DNA of 64,000 bases from Flavihumibacter rivuli (GTDB lineage Bacteria; Bacteroidota; Bacteroidia; Chitinophagales; Chitinophagaceae). The stretch covers positions 276,001 to 340,000 of the forward strand of contig NZ_CP092334.1 of assembly GCF_018595685.2 (NCBI RefSeq), written 5' to 3'. The notes under the pieces were generated by a model, which made no database searches, was not told the origin of the DNA, and saw only the letters and a list, made by a program, of their open reading frames with translations. The number at the start of each line of letters is the position of its first letter. Within the stretch, counting starts at the first letter, position 1. A program made the position numbers and the translations under genes. This document shows, in pieces, positions 40,263-48,606 of this stretch.

Positions 40263-40316
40263 ATAGTCCATTGTTCCTTATCCATTGCCCTCAATGGCCA
40301 TCGATCAATGGACTAT
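40263..40316 (+). other. Nested hairpin between accB and accC
   Basis: An outer 11-bp stem ATAGTCCATTG (40263-40273) with CAATGGACTAT (40306-40316) encloses an inner 6-bp CCATTG-CCCT-CAATGG hairpin (40282-40297). All four arms share CCATTG or CAATGG. There is no T-tract, so it is more likely a processing or stability element than a terminator. Confidence 0.6.
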
Positions 40317-40339
40317 TTACATCCAAAAACTAGTAGCTA

Positions 40340-41677
40340 ATGTTCAAAAAAATATTGATCGCCAACCGTGGTGAGATCGCCCTTCGTGTGATCAGGACTT
40401 GCCGTGAAATGGGTATCAAAACGGTTGCCGTTTATTCAACTGCCGATAAGGACAGTTTGCATGTGAAATTTGCGGACGAGGCAGTTTGTATTGGCCGCCC
40501 CCAGAGTGCTGATTCCTACCTCAACATCCCGCACCTGATGGCTGCTGCTGAGATCACCAATGCCGATGCGATCCATCCGGGTTACGGCTTCCTGGCAGAA
40601 AATGCCCGCTTCGCCGAGATCTGTGGTGAGCATGGTATCAAGTTCATCGGCCCCACTCCCGACCAGATCAGGGCCATGGGTGATAAGATGACCGCAAAGG
40701 AAACCATGATCCGCGCCGGTGTTCCGGTTATTCCCGGAAGCGGCGGATTGCTGGAAAGCCTGGAAGAGGCCAAGAGCGTGGCCAAGGATATGGGTTACCC
40801 TGTCATCATCAAGGCAACTGCCGGTGGTGGCGGTAAGGGTATGCGTGTGGTATGGTCCGAAGATGAGATCGAGCGTGCGTACAATACTGCGAAGGCGGAA
40901 GCCCTTGCTGCCTTCAAGAATGACGGGATCTATATGGAGAAGTTCGTGGAAGAGCCCCGTCACATCGAGATCCAGATCGCCGGTGACCGTTATGGTAAAG
41001 TGTGCCACCTGAGTGAGCGCGACTGTTCTATCCAGCGCCGCCACCAGAAGCTGGTGGAAGAATCCCCTTCTCCCTTCATGACCCCTGAACTTCGTTATGC
41101 CATGGGGGAAGCGGCCAAGAAAGCAGCTTCTGCTATCAATTACGAAGGCGTTGGTACCATCGAGTTCCTGGTAGATAAGCACCGCAATTTCTATTTCATG
41201 GAAATGAATACCCGTATCCAGGTAGAACATTGCGTTACGGAAGAAGTGATCAACTTCGACCTGATCAAGGAACAGATCAAGATCGCCATGGGTGAACCCA
41301 TCAGCGGCCGTGATTATGAGCCCCAGATGCATGCCATCGAATGCCGGATCAACGCGGAAGACCCATACAACGATTTCCGTCCTTCACCAGGTAAGATCAC
41401 CGTGCTGCATACACCTGGTGGACATGGTGTTCGGGTAGACAGCCATGTTTACGCAGGCTACACCATTCCTCCTTACTACGATTCCATGATCGGTAAGCTG
41501 ATCACGGTTGCGCGTACCCGTGAGGAAGCCATCGATACCATGTATCGTGCATTGAGTGAGTATGTGATAGAAGGAATCAAGACCACTATTCCTTTCCACC
41601 TGCAACTGATGCAGAATGAGGATTTCAGGAGTGGTAATTTTACCACGAAGTTCCTGGAGACCTTCAAGATGAAGTAA
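40340..41677 (+). CDS. accC: Biotin carboxylase of acetyl-CoA carboxylase
   Basis: A 445-aa biotin carboxylase with an ATP-grasp fold: [23 protein letters not shown]-binding [15 protein letters not shown] (about 160-174), [37 protein letters not shown], and [16 protein letters not shown] with the catalytic Glu and Arg. It carboxylates the biotin of AccB using ATP and bicarbonate. It is transcribed with accB. Confidence 0.96.
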   Translation: MFKKILIANRGEIALRVIRTCREMGIKTVAVYSTADKDSLHVKFADEAVCIGRPQSADSYLNIPHLMAAAEITNADAIHPGYGFLAENARFAEICGEHGIKFIGPTPDQIRAMGDKMTAKETMIRAGVPVIPGSGGLLESLEEAKSVAKDMGYPVIIKATAGGGGKGMRVVWSEDEIERAYNTAKAEALAAFKNDGIYMEKFVEEPRHIEIQIAGDRYGKVCHLSERDCSIQRRHQKLVEESPSPFMTPELRYAMGEAAKKAASAINYEGVGTIEFLVDKHRNFYFMEMNTRIQVEHCVTEEVINFDLIKEQIKIAMGEPISGRDYEPQMHAIECRINAEDPYNDFRPSPGKITVLHTPGGHGVRVDSHVYAGYTIPPYYDSMIGKLITVARTREEAIDTMYRALSEYVIEGIKTTIPFHLQLMQNEDFRSGNFTTKFLETFKMK

Positions 41678-41690
41678 CCTGAAATAATCC

Positions 41691-41758
41691 AAAGGCACAA
41701 AGACAGCCGCAACGAAGTGTACTACTTCAAACCGGTTTCCGTCTTTGTGCCTTTTTTA
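41691..41758 (+). terminator. Terminator of accBC
   Basis: A long stem AAAGGCACAAAGAC (41691-41704) with GTCTTTGTGCCTTT (41741-41754), enclosing a GAAGT/ACTTC hairpin and followed by TTTATT. Confidence 0.85.
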
Positions 41759-41780
41759 TTGTCCAACCTTTCCCGGCGGC

Positions 41781-42446
41781 CTATTTTTTCCAGAGGCCTT
41801 CCAGCAACAACTCATTGAAGTTGGTGAGTGAAGATATCTTCAGGTCGGCTGCCCCCCACTTGGGATGCGCTATATCACCGGCGGCCGGCACTACCACGCA
41901 TTTCATCTTGGCTGCCTTGGCTGCGATCAATCCATTAAAGGAATCTTCAAAACATACACAGTAGTAAGGTTCTACTCCGAGCAGGTCGGCACAATCCATA
42001 TACACCTGGGGATGGGGTTTACCATAAGGAAGTAGTCCTGCTGAGCTGATGCCATGTAAATGTGGCCCGAGACCAAGTTTCTCCAGCACTACATTGATGA
42101 GCTCCATTGGGGAGGAGGAGGCAAGCCCTATCTTGAATTGTCTTTCCTTGAAGAAGTTAATGATATGTTCTACTCCAGGCATGGGTTGCCCTTTCTCACC
42201 GATCTTTTCAATGGCCTTGCGTTCGATGGTGGTGATGGCTTCCGGGGCATGTTGCTTATCGATCTTAAAATGATTGAACCAGTGATCGATCCATTCGCTG
42301 GTGCGCAAACCGGTACTGGAATGGTATTGCTCCGTGGTCAGGGAGGCGCCGAATTGTTGCAGGGTCTCTATCCCTGCTTCCTGCCAGAATGGCTCTGAAT
42401 CGATCAGCAGGCCATCCATATCAAAAATTACTGCTTTGTTTGCCAT
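41781..42446 (-). CDS. HAD-superfamily sugar phosphatase (HxpB/beta-phosphoglucomutase-like)
   Basis: A 221-aa HAD protein: motif I VIFDMDGLLIDSEP (Asp nucleophile, about 9-11), motif II LASSSP, motif III Lys in PYGKPHPQVY, motif IV FEDSFNGLIAAKAA. It is close to hexitol-phosphatase HxpB (YniC), which dephosphorylates small sugar and deoxysugar phosphates. ATG 42446 (MANKAVIFDMDG) is chosen; an extension from 42464 is less likely. A TATCTTTA box is three bases upstream. Confidence 0.9.
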   Translation of the reverse strand: MANKAVIFDMDGLLIDSEPFWQEAGIETLQQFGASLTTEQYHSSTGLRTSEWIDHWFNHFKIDKQHAPEAITTIERKAIEKIGEKGQPMPGVEHIINFFKERQFKIGLASSSPMELINVVLEKLGLGPHLHGISSAGLLPYGKPHPQVYMDCADLLGVEPYYCVCFEDSFNGLIAAKAAKMKCVVVPAAGDIAHPKWGAADLKISSLTNFNELLLEGLWKK

Positions 42447-42449
42447 GCG

Positions 42450-42457
42450 TAAAGATA
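42450..42457 (-). promoter_or_regulatory. -7-like box three bases before the HAD ATG
   Basis: Minus strand TATCTTTA, CGC, ATG (42446). Confidence 0.3.
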
Positions 42458-42578
42458 ATGGCAATCGGCCATTTTGTTTTGTTCCAGCAAGCCTTGTCCT
42501 GCATTTGTCGAAACGTCGCTATGTATGCGCAATTCCTTATATTGCGACTTCGATTGCTTGTTCACCCAACGACAACAC

Positions 42579-43367
42579 ATGAGTGATTTGATAGATCGTT
42601 TAAAGCAGATAAGACTGGTAAGGAAACTGGTATATGCCGTAGTTGGTTATGCTTCCTATCCGGGACTCTGCATCATCAATAAGCTGAAAATATCCGGTAC
42701 CGAACACATTGAAAAACTTCCCCGAAAGAATGTTCTTTTTGTCAGTAACCACCAAACCTATTTTGCCGATGTGATCACTTTCCTGCATATATTCTGTGCA
42801 GTAAAGTGGGGAAAGCGGAATGAACTGGGTGTGCCTTATTATTTGCTGAATCCCTATACCAATGTTTACTACGTAGCTGCTGAAGAAACCATGCGGGGCA
42901 GCTGGATCAGTAAGTTTTTTATCCTGGCCGGGGCGCTAACCGTGAAGAGGACCTGGCGGCAAGGAGCAACCGAAGTGAGGCGAGGCCTGGATCCTTCCGA
43001 TACCAGGAAGATCGAAAGGGCGCTTGGGAACAGCTGGGTAATCACCTTTCCACAGGGTACCACCCGTCCTTTTGCACCGGGAAGGAAGGGTACTGCCTTG
43101 ATCATCAAAAAGAACAAGCCCATCGTGGTTCCGGTGGTGATCAACGGTTTCTGGAGGGCCTTCAATAAGAAAGGACTGAGCTTTAAAAAGAAAGGATCAC
43201 TGCTGAGTGTGACCTTTAAGGAACCATTGACCATCGACTATGATGCAGAACCTGAGGTGATACTGGAGCAGGTGATGAATGCCATCGAGCAAAGCAAGGG
43301 CTATATGATGAAGGTTCCCCATTTGGCGCAGGCCATACAAGGGGCTCCTGAAAAACAAAAATCCTGA
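42579..43367 (+). CDS. 1-acyl-sn-glycerol-3-phosphate acyltransferase-like (PlsC family)
   Basis: A 262-aa PlsC-type acyltransferase: motif I NHQTYFAD (HX4D, about 49-56), motif III FPQGTTRPF and motif IV IVVPVVINGFW. Such enzymes acylate lysophosphatidic acid or related lipids at the inner membrane. ATG 42579 (MSDLIDRLKQIRLVRKLVYAV) is chosen since the upstream in-frame extension is Cys-rich and unlike the family. It is divergent from the HAD phosphatase. Confidence 0.88.
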   Translation: MSDLIDRLKQIRLVRKLVYAVVGYASYPGLCIINKLKISGTEHIEKLPRKNVLFVSNHQTYFADVITFLHIFCAVKWGKRNELGVPYYLLNPYTNVYYVAAEETMRGSWISKFFILAGALTVKRTWRQGATEVRRGLDPSDTRKIERALGNSWVITFPQGTTRPFAPGRKGTALIIKKNKPIVVPVVINGFWRAFNKKGLSFKKKGSLLSVTFKEPLTIDYDAEPEVILEQVMNAIEQSKGYMMKVPHLAQAIQGAPEKQKS

Positions 43368-43384
43368 TGTAATGATTTTGGAAT

Positions 43385-43420
43385 AAATAAAAAGCTGTCC
43401 GATCGGACAGCTTTTTATTT
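43385..43420. terminator. Perfect 36-bp palindromic bidirectional terminator
   Basis: Two 18-base arms meet at 43402/43403 (AAAAAGCTGTCCGA with TCGGACAGCTTTTT and flanking AT). It lies between convergent acyltransferase and thioesterase genes and gives T-runs on both strands. Confidence 0.88.
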
Positions 43421-43425
43421 ATCGT

Positions 43426-43944
43426 TTATCCCTGGAAAAGGGCCTTCAGTTCTGTGGCATCATCCGGTTTCATCTTGCCACCGAGGATCAACCTCAATTG
43501 CCTTCTTCTCAGTGCACTCTCAAAAAGTTTTTGCTCTTCATCGGTTTCAGCGATCAAGCCGGGTACAGGCCTTGGTTTCCTATTGGGGTCAAGCGCTACA
43601 AATGTGTAATAGGCTTCGTTGCTTTTGTATTTGTACTGATGGGTCAGGTCTTCTCCCCAAACCTTTAAGTGAACTTCCATTGAAGTGGAGAAAGCCCTGG
43701 TAACCTTGGCTTCAATATGTACTACATTTCCCAGTTTGATCGGGGCCTCAAAGGAGATATTGTCCACGGAAGCGGTCACTACCGGCGCATTGCAATGCTT
43801 GCCGGCTGCCAGGGCTGCCGCAATATCCATCCAATACATTAATCGTCCACCCATCAGGTTGCCGAACAGGTTGGTATCGTTGGGTAATACCAGTTCGGTC
43901 ATGATCACCTGTGAGTCTGCTGCTCTTCTTTGTTCCATATTCAT
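43426..43944 (-). CDS. Acyl-CoA thioesterase (hotdog fold, YciA/ACOT-like)
   Basis: A 172-aa single hotdog domain: LPNDTNLFGNLMGGRLMYWMDIAAALAA near the N-terminus with the conserved Asn/Asp of the ACOT group, followed by the VTASVDNISFEAPIKLGNVVHIEA strand pair. It hydrolyses acyl-CoA thioesters. ATG 43944 or 43938 (MEQRRA) are both possible. The short C-terminal tail after residue 140 (LRRRQLRLILGGKMKPDD) is variable in the family. Confidence 0.9.
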   Translation of the reverse strand: MNMEQRRAADSQVIMTELVLPNDTNLFGNLMGGRLMYWMDIAAALAAGKHCNAPVVTASVDNISFEAPIKLGNVVHIEAKVTRAFSTSMEVHLKVWGEDLTHQYKYKSNEAYYTFVALDPNRKPRPVPGLIAETDEEQKLFESALRRRQLRLILGGKMKPDDATELKALFQG

Positions 43945-43956
43945 TAATTAGCCCCG

Positions 43957-43964
43957 CAAAGCTA
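43957..43964 (-). promoter_or_regulatory. -7 box TAGCTTTG of the thioesterase gene
   Basis: An exact TAnnTTTG on the minus strand; the ATGs lie 12 and 18 bases after it. Confidence 0.4.
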
Positions 43965-44003
43965 CAGGGTAATGGGGAATTCTGTTGAATTTTAACATTC
44001 GGG

Positions 44004-45104
44004 TCAAATGCTCATCATTTCACATTGTCCCAGGAATGCCGGGTCTGCATCTGCCCCTATTCCCGGTCCTTCCGGAAGTTCCACCATGAATCCATTGTAC
44101 CTGACACCACCGATCACCGGGTCAAGTTTATGGCCCATCATACAGGTGTCCATATCGTAGAATTTTACATTGTCGAAGGCGGTGGCAAAATGGGCAAAAG
44201 CAGAAAGGGCGATGCGGCTTTCCAGCATGCCACCCATCATGCAGGGGGTATTCCTGGCTTCGCAGGCCTGGTTGATGGCCCTGGCTTCCATAATGCCGCC
44301 GCTTTTGGCAAATTTGATGTTCACGTAACTGCATCCGCCTGCTTCAATGATCCTGATGGCATCATAGTGGTCGAATACACTTTCGTCGGCCATGATGGGA
44401 ATGGGTGAGATCTTTTTAAGGGAAGGAAGGAAATGGTCGTTGTATCTCCGCATGGGCTGTTCACAGAATTCAATATTGTATTTGCCCATCGCTGTCAGGG
44501 CGAACTTTGCCCCATCAGGGTCCCAGCCCTGGTTGGCATCGATCCGCAGGCCGATAGCCGGTCCAACTGCTTCCCGGATACGATGAACCCTTTCAATATC
44601 TTCTTTAGGGTCCTTTCCCAACTTGATCTTGATGATGCGTACACCTTTTGCAATATATTCCTTTGCCTGTTCGGCCATTTTAGCGGGAGCACCGATTCCT
44701 ATTGTAAGGTCAGTTTCAAGCGCCTTCTTTTCCCTGCCCCCAAGGAAACGGTAAAGTGGCAGCCCGGCTGTTTTAGCCGATATGTCGAACAGTGCCATAT
44801 CGAATGCACTCTTGATGGTGGCATTGCCTGCAGTGAACAGGTGCAGTTCATTCATGCGTGCGGAAATGTCCATGGGATCCTTTCCTTTCCATAACCTGGC
44901 AAAGTCCTGGGCCATTACAAAACAGGTGGATTGTGTTTCGCCTAGGATCATGGGGAATGCTGAGCATTCACCAATGCCGGTAATGCCTTCATCGGTATGT
45001 ACCCTGACCAGTGTGTTTTGTGCAGCATCCATGGTACTGGTGGCAATGGTAAATGGATGCATGGGAATGCTGTAGCGGTAAATGTCGATATGCGTGATTT
45101 TCAT
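44004..45104 (-). CDS. Dipeptide epimerase (enolase superfamily, L-Ala-D/L-Glu epimerase-like)
   Basis: A 366-aa enolase-superfamily protein of the muconate-lactonizing/dipeptide epimerase subgroup: the acid/base Lys in RIIKIKLGKD, metal ligands in LRIDANQGW (Asp), IEFCEQPM (Glu) and PIMADESVFD (Asp), and the second Lys in YVNIKFAKSGGI. In Bacteroidota such enzymes epimerise L-Ala-L-Glu-type dipeptides, including murein peptide fragments, but specificity cannot be read directly. ATG 45104 gives the family start MKITHIDIYRYSIP. Confidence 0.9.
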   Translation of the reverse strand: MKITHIDIYRYSIPMHPFTIATSTMDAAQNTLVRVHTDEGITGIGECSAFPMILGETQSTCFVMAQDFARLWKGKDPMDISARMNELHLFTAGNATIKSAFDMALFDISAKTAGLPLYRFLGGREKKALETDLTIGIGAPAKMAEQAKEYIAKGVRIIKIKLGKDPKEDIERVHRIREAVGPAIGLRIDANQGWDPDGAKFALTAMGKYNIEFCEQPMRRYNDHFLPSLKKISPIPIMADESVFDHYDAIRIIEAGGCSYVNIKFAKSGGIMEARAINQACEARNTPCMMGGMLESRIALSAFAHFATAFDNVKFYDMDTCMMGHKLDPVIGGVRYNGFMVELPEGPGIGADADPAFLGQCEMMSI

Positions 45105-45146
45105 GTGGGTTGAATGAAGGCGAAAGATAGGCAATAGAACGCTTGC

Positions 45147-46247
45147 CTATATATGCCTTTCCGCTTTTTTCCAGTAGGCGAAGAATGATGGAAAATAGCC
45201 GCTTACCTCAGGGAACATCCAGGGGTAGGGGTCCTTCTGGCCGGGATAATGCCTGGCAATTGGATGGTTGATGCTATACATGTTGGCAGTGGGGAATCGT
45301 TCCCTTAACTCCCTTGCTTCCATTACTGCAACCTGGATGCCGGGGATGTTTTGCCTGGCCAGCTCCATTATAAATGCCATTACTTTTTCACTGACAGGGA
45401 AACGGTTGAAGTGCGATGGTTCCAATAACAGTATACGGTTGGCTGCTTCATCCTTACGCCAGTTGGGATTGAGCTGGTAGCTATTGTACAGCAAGACCGG
45501 CTTAGCAGGGTCAATGTTTAAGCTGTCTGATGCCGGTAGTGTCGTTTGCAATTCTAACGGATGGGTGGTATTCAGGGTGTCGGGTACCGGCTGGTCAAAG
45601 ATGGCCTCGTAGGGATGGTCAAGGAAACTATTGGTTTGCCTGCTGTTCAAGTAACGGTTGATGTTCTCCTGGTTGGCAATATATTTCTTGGAGGAGAAAC
45701 TGCCTGCTACCCATTGCCAGCTGCAGGTGTTACTGGCCAGGTCGCCATCGAGCAGGTGATAGTACATCCACGCTGCCGGCGCAGACCAGTGCGCCTTGCC
45801 GATATTGCAGGTTATACCTGCAACGTACATACGAAGATGGTTGTGCATATAGCCGGTTGAATAGAGATGTTCTATACCCTTATCTATAGCATCAATTCCT
45901 GTGCCTGCATTTTGAATGGCTGTAGGCAGATTATAGTGGTCGACCTCTTCCTGTTGCCTTTTGATATCGGTAAACATTTTGTCGCCCAGGTGCCACCATA
46001 CCTGCTGGAAATATTCCCTCCACGCCAACTCCTGCAGGAATTTCCCGATCTGCCAGGGTTTATAGCCTTTGGCCAGGACCGCATCCTTTACTTCGGCCAG
46101 GGTGATCACGCCCCTGGACAGGTAAGGTGATAAATACGTGACCTTGCCATCAATGTAGTTCCTTGTTTTTGCGTAGGCAATGGGATCAACGCTGTTGATT
46201 CGTTCCAGGATCTCGTTGTATTGGGTCGGGAAGGTGATTGCTTTCAT
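45147..46247 (-). CDS. Photolyase-like FAD-binding protein, FAD domain first
   Basis: A 366-aa protein. Residues 1-205 match the C-terminal FAD-binding domain of photolyases: YLSPYLSRGVITLAEV, LAWREYFQQVWW, TGYMHNHLRMYVAGI, and LLDGDLASNTCSWQWVAGS. The remaining part (about 240-366) has an alternating strand/helix pattern (PVLLYNSYQLN, RILLLEPSHFNRFPVSEKV, IPGIQVAVMEA) like the photolyase Rossmann domain that normally stands at the N-terminus. Thus the order looks permuted. It starts 3 bp after the DUF2805 stop. DNA-repair or light-sensing activity is inferred. Confidence 0.85.
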   Translation of the reverse strand: MKAITFPTQYNEILERINSVDPIAYAKTRNYIDGKVTYLSPYLSRGVITLAEVKDAVLAKGYKPWQIGKFLQELAWREYFQQVWWHLGDKMFTDIKRQQEEVDHYNLPTAIQNAGTGIDAIDKGIEHLYSTGYMHNHLRMYVAGITCNIGKAHWSAPAAWMYYHLLDGDLASNTCSWQWVAGSFSSKKYIANQENINRYLNSRQTNSFLDHPYEAIFDQPVPDTLNTTHPLELQTTLPASDSLNIDPAKPVLLYNSYQLNPNWRKDEAANRILLLEPSHFNRFPVSEKVMAFIMELARQNIPGIQVAVMEARELRERFPTANMYSINHPIARHYPGQKDPYPWMFPEVSGYFPSFFAYWKKAERHI

Positions 46248-46250
46248 ATG

Positions 46251-46526
46251 TTATCGCTTGCTGATCTTGTTCATGCTGATGGTCCTTTGCCTGCTGCATT
46301 TGAAACGGCTTACATCTGAAGCCCTTAATGCTGCATGTTTCGTGGTCCTTGATTGCATGCGCTTCCGCCACATCCTGAAACTGGAGGGTTTCATTTCCTT
46401 GCGCATGAGGGCGATCACCTCTTTCTCACTGAGGCCAAACTGGAATGCAATGGCTTCAAATGGGGTACGGTCTTCCCAAGCCATCTCAATGATGCGGTCA
46501 ATTGCTGCAGGTGTCAATGGTTCCAT
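46251..46526 (-). CDS. TIGR03643/DUF2805 small protein
   Basis: A 91-aa basic protein: IDRIIEMAWEDRTPFEAIAF, then QFGLSEKEVIALMRKEMKPS and FRMWRKRMQSRTTKH, the TIGR03643 (DUF2805) pattern. The first part looks like a helix-turn-helix, so nucleic-acid binding is possible. Such genes are commonly seen beside photolyase/cryptochrome genes. A TTG start at 46538 overlaps the flavin-reductase stop, but ATG 46526 gives the better family start. Confidence 0.85.
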   Translation of the reverse strand: MEPLTPAAIDRIIEMAWEDRTPFEAIAFQFGLSEKEVIALMRKEMKPSSFRMWRKRMQSRTTKHAALRASDVSRFKCSRQRTISMNKISKR

Positions 46527-46534
46527 ATGCTGGT

Positions 46535-47014
46535 TCAACTTCTGATGAGTTTATGTTGACGGAGGATATTGGTTGTAAGGGGCTCGCCGGGAAGGTTATT
46601 CTTCCACGACATGAGTTCGCATAGGCATGCCAGGTGATCGCCTCCATCCATGGTATTGATGATGCGTAGTTTCATGAAAGCGAGACTTTCCTTCAGTACT
46701 GGAAATCCTTGCCAGTTGGTTACCAGCCCCCGCTTTTCAAGCCTTCCGACCTTATCAATATCATTGCCGCTTTGCTTGCCCAACAGTGTCGTTAGTCGGT
46801 ATTGGTGATCGGCCAGTAACTGAAGGACAAACTCAGGGTGACGTTCAATATTGGACCTGGTCCTTGTGCCTTCGTAAATGCCGCAGATAAACCTTTTGGG
46901 TTGCATACTGATAGCGGTTACATAGGTGATCATATGCATGTTGTAAGCTGCTTTGCCATCAAAGCTGCTTATTGAATATACTGCCAGTTCAGGCCTGTTC
47001 CATGGGCGATGCAT
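46535..47014 (-). CDS. Flavin reductase family protein (FMN-binding split barrel)
   Basis: A 159-aa split-barrel protein of the flavin reductase-like (DIM6/NTAB) type: NMHMITYVTAISMQPKRFICGIYEGTRT (FMN-binding loop, about 25-52), FVLQLLADHQYRLTTLLGKQSG and a conserved GGDHLACLCEL strand. It probably reduces or binds FMN/FAD. In this operon it could supply reduced flavin to the photolyases, an inference from context. It lies 32 bp after the cryptochrome-like gene. Confidence 0.86.
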   Translation of the reverse strand: MHRPWNRPELAVYSISSFDGKAAYNMHMITYVTAISMQPKRFICGIYEGTRTRSNIERHPEFVLQLLADHQYRLTTLLGKQSGNDIDKVGRLEKRGLVTNWQGFPVLKESLAFMKLRIINTMDGGDHLACLCELMSWKNNLPGEPLTTNILRQHKLIRS

Positions 47015-47046
47015 GTGTTGTCAGGATTGGTTTTAGCGTAACAAGA

Positions 47047-48552
47047 TCAATTCGTTTCAATTATTGATGATCGGTCATCCAGTTGCTGCAGGAAGTTTTC
47101 TGCAATCCTTAAATGCTTTTGTTTTTTTTCTTCCGGCATCTTGTCGAATGTTTTCACCAACATGCCCAATCGAGGGTTGCTGAGGAAGAAATCCCTGTGC
47201 ACATGCATGAAGCGCCAGAACAGGCCATCCCAAATTTCCTGCCATGGACCCTTTGGCCAATCACCCATCTTCATCAGGTAATTGCTGCCACTGATATAGG
47301 GTTTGGTGGTCATCAGGCCGCCATCGGCAAATTGGGTCATGCCGTATACATTGGGTACCATTACCCAGTCGTAGCTGTCGATATACATTTCCATGAACCA
47401 TTTGTATACTTCATCCGGGTCAAATTCGCAGAGCAGCATGAAGTTGCCCAATACCATCAATCTTTCGATGTGATGGTTGTAACCTGTGTCCAGCAGCTTC
47501 CTGATCACTTTATCGATAGGGGTGATGCCAGTAGTGCCGCTGTAAAAACCCTGGGGGATCTTCCTGGTGAAATTCCAATAGTTGCGGGTCCTTTGTTTTC
47601 TTCCTTCGCGCACATAAACGATATGGATGAATTCCCTCCATCCCATGACCTGCCTGATGAATCCTTCCAATGCATTCAAAGGGATATTCAACCTGTTCCT
47701 TACATCCAGCACCCTTTCCAAAATGGTTGAAGGGTCTAGTAAGCCGATATTCAGTATGGGGGTGAGAACGGAATGGAAGAGAAAATTTTCATTGACCACC
47801 ATGGCATCTTCATAATCACCAAATAGCTTCAGCCTTTCCTGCAGGAATAGTTCCAGCCACCTGTCAGCCTCCGTATGTGTTACCGGGTAAATAAATTGGT
47901 CGGTATGTCCTGGGTTGTCCTTGAAATGTTCCTTCACATGTTCGATAGCGGCATCTACAAATTTGTTCTTGTTGGCCTGGCGGATAGGAGGGATCATAAG
48001 TCCTTTGGGAACCTTCAGCCTGTTCTCGGCATCATAGGTCCATTTGCCACCTTCCGGTTCCCCTTTGGATCCCAACAGTATTTTGCGTTGTTTCCTTTGC
48101 CAGATATAGAAATCAGTTTGGAAATAGGTCTTCTTCTTCTCAAAGAAAGCGTGCAGGTCTTCCGGTTGGTTAAGGAAGTTGGGACTACTATGGAACACCA
48201 ACAAAATTCCCTGGTCCTTGCAGGTTTTACGCAGTCTTCTTTCCAGCCAGTCGTCGGCAGGATAGGCCAGGTGGATGGACTGAACTCCCCTGTTTTTTAA
48301 TGCAGGGATCAATCGCCTGCAATCGGAAATAACTTCAGAACTATTGATGTACTCAACAGCATAATTGTTTTCAGTTAACCATGATGCATACCATTGCATA
48401 CTTGCCCTGTGCAGGATCAGCTTGTTCTTGTGAAAGGAATACTGCCTGAAGAAAAGCCATTCTTCAACAAGCATTACCGGCCTGTTTTTATCCAATGCAT
48501 CAGAATGCCTGAACAACTGGTGGGGGAATACTAAAGTGATCTCATTTGCCAT
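47047..48552 (-). CDS. Cryptochrome/(6-4) photolyase-like protein of the FeS-BCP group, lacking Fe-S cysteines
   Basis: A 501-aa protein with the FeS-BCP/PhrB layout: an N-terminal Rossmann part (LVFPHQLFRHSDAL, LHRASMQWYA) and a C-terminal FAD domain (FIRQVMGWREFIHIVYVR, HHIERLMVLGNFMLLCEFDP, DWVMVPNVYGMTQFADGGL, KPYISGSNYLMKMGDW). In PhrB the [4Fe-4S] cluster uses one Cys in the FAD domain and a CxxC plus a further Cys after the NY motif; here that region reads GDWPKGPWQEIWDGLFW with no Cys. Only three Cys exist in the whole protein. So it is probably a cluster-free relative. It is the first gene of the operon; ATG 48552. Confidence 0.88.
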   Translation of the reverse strand: MANEITLVFPHQLFRHSDALDKNRPVMLVEEWLFFRQYSFHKNKLILHRASMQWYASWLTENNYAVEYINSSEVISDCRRLIPALKNRGVQSIHLAYPADDWLERRLRKTCKDQGILLVFHSSPNFLNQPEDLHAFFEKKKTYFQTDFYIWQRKQRKILLGSKGEPEGGKWTYDAENRLKVPKGLMIPPIRQANKNKFVDAAIEHVKEHFKDNPGHTDQFIYPVTHTEADRWLELFLQERLKLFGDYEDAMVVNENFLFHSVLTPILNIGLLDPSTILERVLDVRNRLNIPLNALEGFIRQVMGWREFIHIVYVREGRKQRTRNYWNFTRKIPQGFYSGTTGITPIDKVIRKLLDTGYNHHIERLMVLGNFMLLCEFDPDEVYKWFMEMYIDSYDWVMVPNVYGMTQFADGGLMTTKPYISGSNYLMKMGDWPKGPWQEIWDGLFWRFMHVHRDFFLSNPRLGMLVKTFDKMPEEKKQKHLRIAENFLQQLDDRSSIIETN

Positions 48553-48606
48553 CCGGCGATTACAACAAAAACTGGTAGGCATTGTTTATTGAGGCAAAAG
48601 CAAAGC

